This document shows, in pieces, positions 62,930-64,000 of a DNA stretch of 64,000 nucleotides. The notes beneath the pieces are model-generated. The model saw only the letters and a program-made list of their open reading frames with translations, was not told the DNA's origin and made no database searches. The stretch comes from Thioploca ingrica (lineage in GTDB: Bacteria; Pseudomonadota; Gammaproteobacteria; Beggiatoales; Beggiatoaceae): NCBI GenBank assembly GCA_000828835.1, contig AP014633.1, positions 2,356,001 to 2,420,000 of the forward strand, in the 5' to 3' direction. Position 1 is the first letter of the stretch; every line of letters starts with the position of its first letter. Position numbers and translations under genes: made by a program.

Positions 62930-64000
62930 TTAAACCTCCTCCAAAACGATAACATTGATTCCGCTTTGATAACGGCTATCACTAGGAATTTGTGGAATTT
63001 CATGAGCCGCCAATTCGATTTTGCCGCTGGTGGTAACGGGCGACCACGCGGTTGAGTAAGCCAGCGCCAGCACCTTGACTTGTTCTACCCCAACCAACGC
63101 TTGAATGGTTTGATAAAACGGTTCTAAATAAAAACTCAGTTGACCCACATCGAGCGGTGGCGTGAGCACGGGTAACTGCTGGGCGCGCTGGCGGATCTGC
63201 TGATGAATCGCGTCCGCGTCAGCCGCTACCGTGATTTCAGCCGCTGCGCTGACGGTGATGAGTTCCAACGTGTCGGGCGTTTTACCTTGAATTTCAAAGG
63301 AGGTGGTGATCTGGTGATCAGTTAACGTGCTGGTAAAATTCAAAGTATGGCTCGGTATTTCCCGCCGAAATTCGGTAATCGTGACATAATCCACGCCCTC
63401 AGTCGCTTCAATCGCCTCATAAAATTTGCTCAAATACAGCGTTTGCCCAAACTCGACGTTATTAAAGGCCAACAATTGCCCGACGACGCGTTGTACCTGC
63501 ACTTTCACTTTGGGCGGATCGTAATAAGTTTTAATGCCAATTTCAGCAGTAACATAGATTTTGACATAATCGACCGCTTCAATTTCAATGGTGGTCGTGA
63601 CTGGACGTTGATCTTCAAAATAGGCTAACAAATTTGCTTTCAGAACATCACTCACTAGCCCACCGCCAGCCGGGGCGAGGTATAAAATCACGGTATTCCA
63701 AGCGGTGGCGACGGCTCTGACTTTGCCCACGCCGGAAAAATTTTGCGCTAACGTTTGATAATCTACGGCGGCTACGGCGCGTTGCTGTCGCTGAAATTGC
63801 GCCGGTGCTCGTAACACGGCAGTTTCAATACTTTCCCGCTCAGCGCCACCGGTAGCCGCCTGCGGATTGGTCACTTTAACACCCAGTTGAGTCAGTGGCG
63901 ATGGCGCGAGAATCGTTTGAATGGTATTGGCGGCGACATTTCCGTGCGTGCCCCCACCGACGCGGTAAGTGGCTTTAATCTCGGCACCAGCAGCGGGAAT
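62930..64000 (-). CDS. Baseplate J-like protein of a contractile injection system (partial)
   Basis: The frame stays open to the window edge (357 codons seen), so the N-terminus is missing. An internal GTG at 63874 is not a real start. Residues include GGGTHGNVAANTI, the PQAATGGAERESIETAVLRA stretch and QRAVAAVDYQTLAQNFSGVG, both typical of the baseplate J/gp47 family in P2-like tails, type VI-like and eCIS particles. The middle contains a repeated VDYVKIYVTAEIGI/VDYVTITEF pattern. It forms the baseplate wedge. The downstream gene follows after 2 bp. Confidence 0.87.
   Translation of the reverse strand: MPAAGAEIKATYRVGGGTHGNVAANTIQTILAPSPLTQLGVKVTNPQAATGGAERESIETAVLRAPAQFQRQQRAVAAVDYQTLAQNFSGVGKVRAVATAWNTVILYLAPAGGGLVSDVLKANLLAYFEDQRPVTTTIEIEAVDYVKIYVTAEIGIKTYYDPPKVKVQVQRVVGQLLAFNNVEFGQTLYLSKFYEAIEATEGVDYVTITEFRREIPSHTLNFTSTLTDHQITTSFEIQGKTPDTLELITVSAAAEITVAADADAIHQQIRQRAQQLPVLTPPLDVGQLSFYLEPFYQTIQALVGVEQVKVLALAYSTAWSPVTTSGKIELAAHEIPQIPSDSRYQSGINVIVLEEV

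Overview
The window looks like a low-GC gammaproteobacterial chromosome, most likely a filamentous sulfur bacterium of the Beggiatoaceae/Thiotrichales type. That placement is inference. It rests on the gene orders surA-pdxA, pilB-pilC-pilD-coaE-zapD and pilG-pilH-pilI-pilJ-chpA, on apaG nearby, on many giant secreted or repeat-rich proteins, and on intergenic spaces full of short palindromic repeats. Nothing here is a ribosomal marker that would settle it.

Layout. 1-6.5 kb: the 5' part of a chemoreceptor gene (minus strand), a secreted FN3-like protein, a membrane GGDEF protein and an FtsK-like membrane protein whose motor has lost its Walker A motif. 6.6-13 kb (minus): cpdA, a methyltransferase overlapping apaG, a tRNA-Pro/Arg/His cluster, a FlgO-like lipoprotein, pdxA and surA. 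The tRNA-Arg(UCU) gene is split by a 255-nt group I intron in the anticodon loop. 13-19 kb (minus): a PIN-domain toxin-antitoxin pair, then a Gld-type ABC system (ATPase, permease, GldG, DUF4340 protein) headed by a CbbQ/NorQ-type AAA ATPase. 19.7-31.8 kb (plus, except the H-NOX gene): a small unknown protein, glutaredoxin, two tandem thrombospondin-3/OmpA proteins whose central segment appears homogenised, a 2114-residue secreted mosaic protein, an H-NOX gas sensor and a TrpG/PabA amidotransferase.

32-53.8 kb (plus) is a twitching/surface-motility block: the type IV pilus ATPase, platform protein and prepilin peptidase, then coaE and zapD, then a Pil-Chp chemosensory cluster. The cluster holds a two-domain PilG, PilH, a solute-binding lipoprotein, PilI, a Cache-type PilJ, a 2471-residue ChpA, two further CheW-like proteins and an ADP-ribosylglycohydrolase. 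ChpA carries eight degenerate Hpt-like repeats, most with Gln where the phospho-His should be, and only one canonical Hpt. A secreted six-blade tectonin protein follows.

55-64 kb (minus) is the 3' end of what looks like an extracellular contractile injection system (eCIS): a baseplate-J protein running off the window, a tail-protein-I/propeller fusion, a small unknown protein and a trimeric tail fibre (DUF6519-like start, YadA-head repeats, Peptidase_G2-like region). Downstream lies a decayed DUF4157 gene, the usual eCIS-associated marker, cut by a degraded IS1182-type transposase.

The items most worth a second look are the intron-split tRNA-Arg, the eCIS with its broken DUF4157 gene, the ATPase-dead FtsK-like protein, and the pseudo-Hpt array in ChpA.
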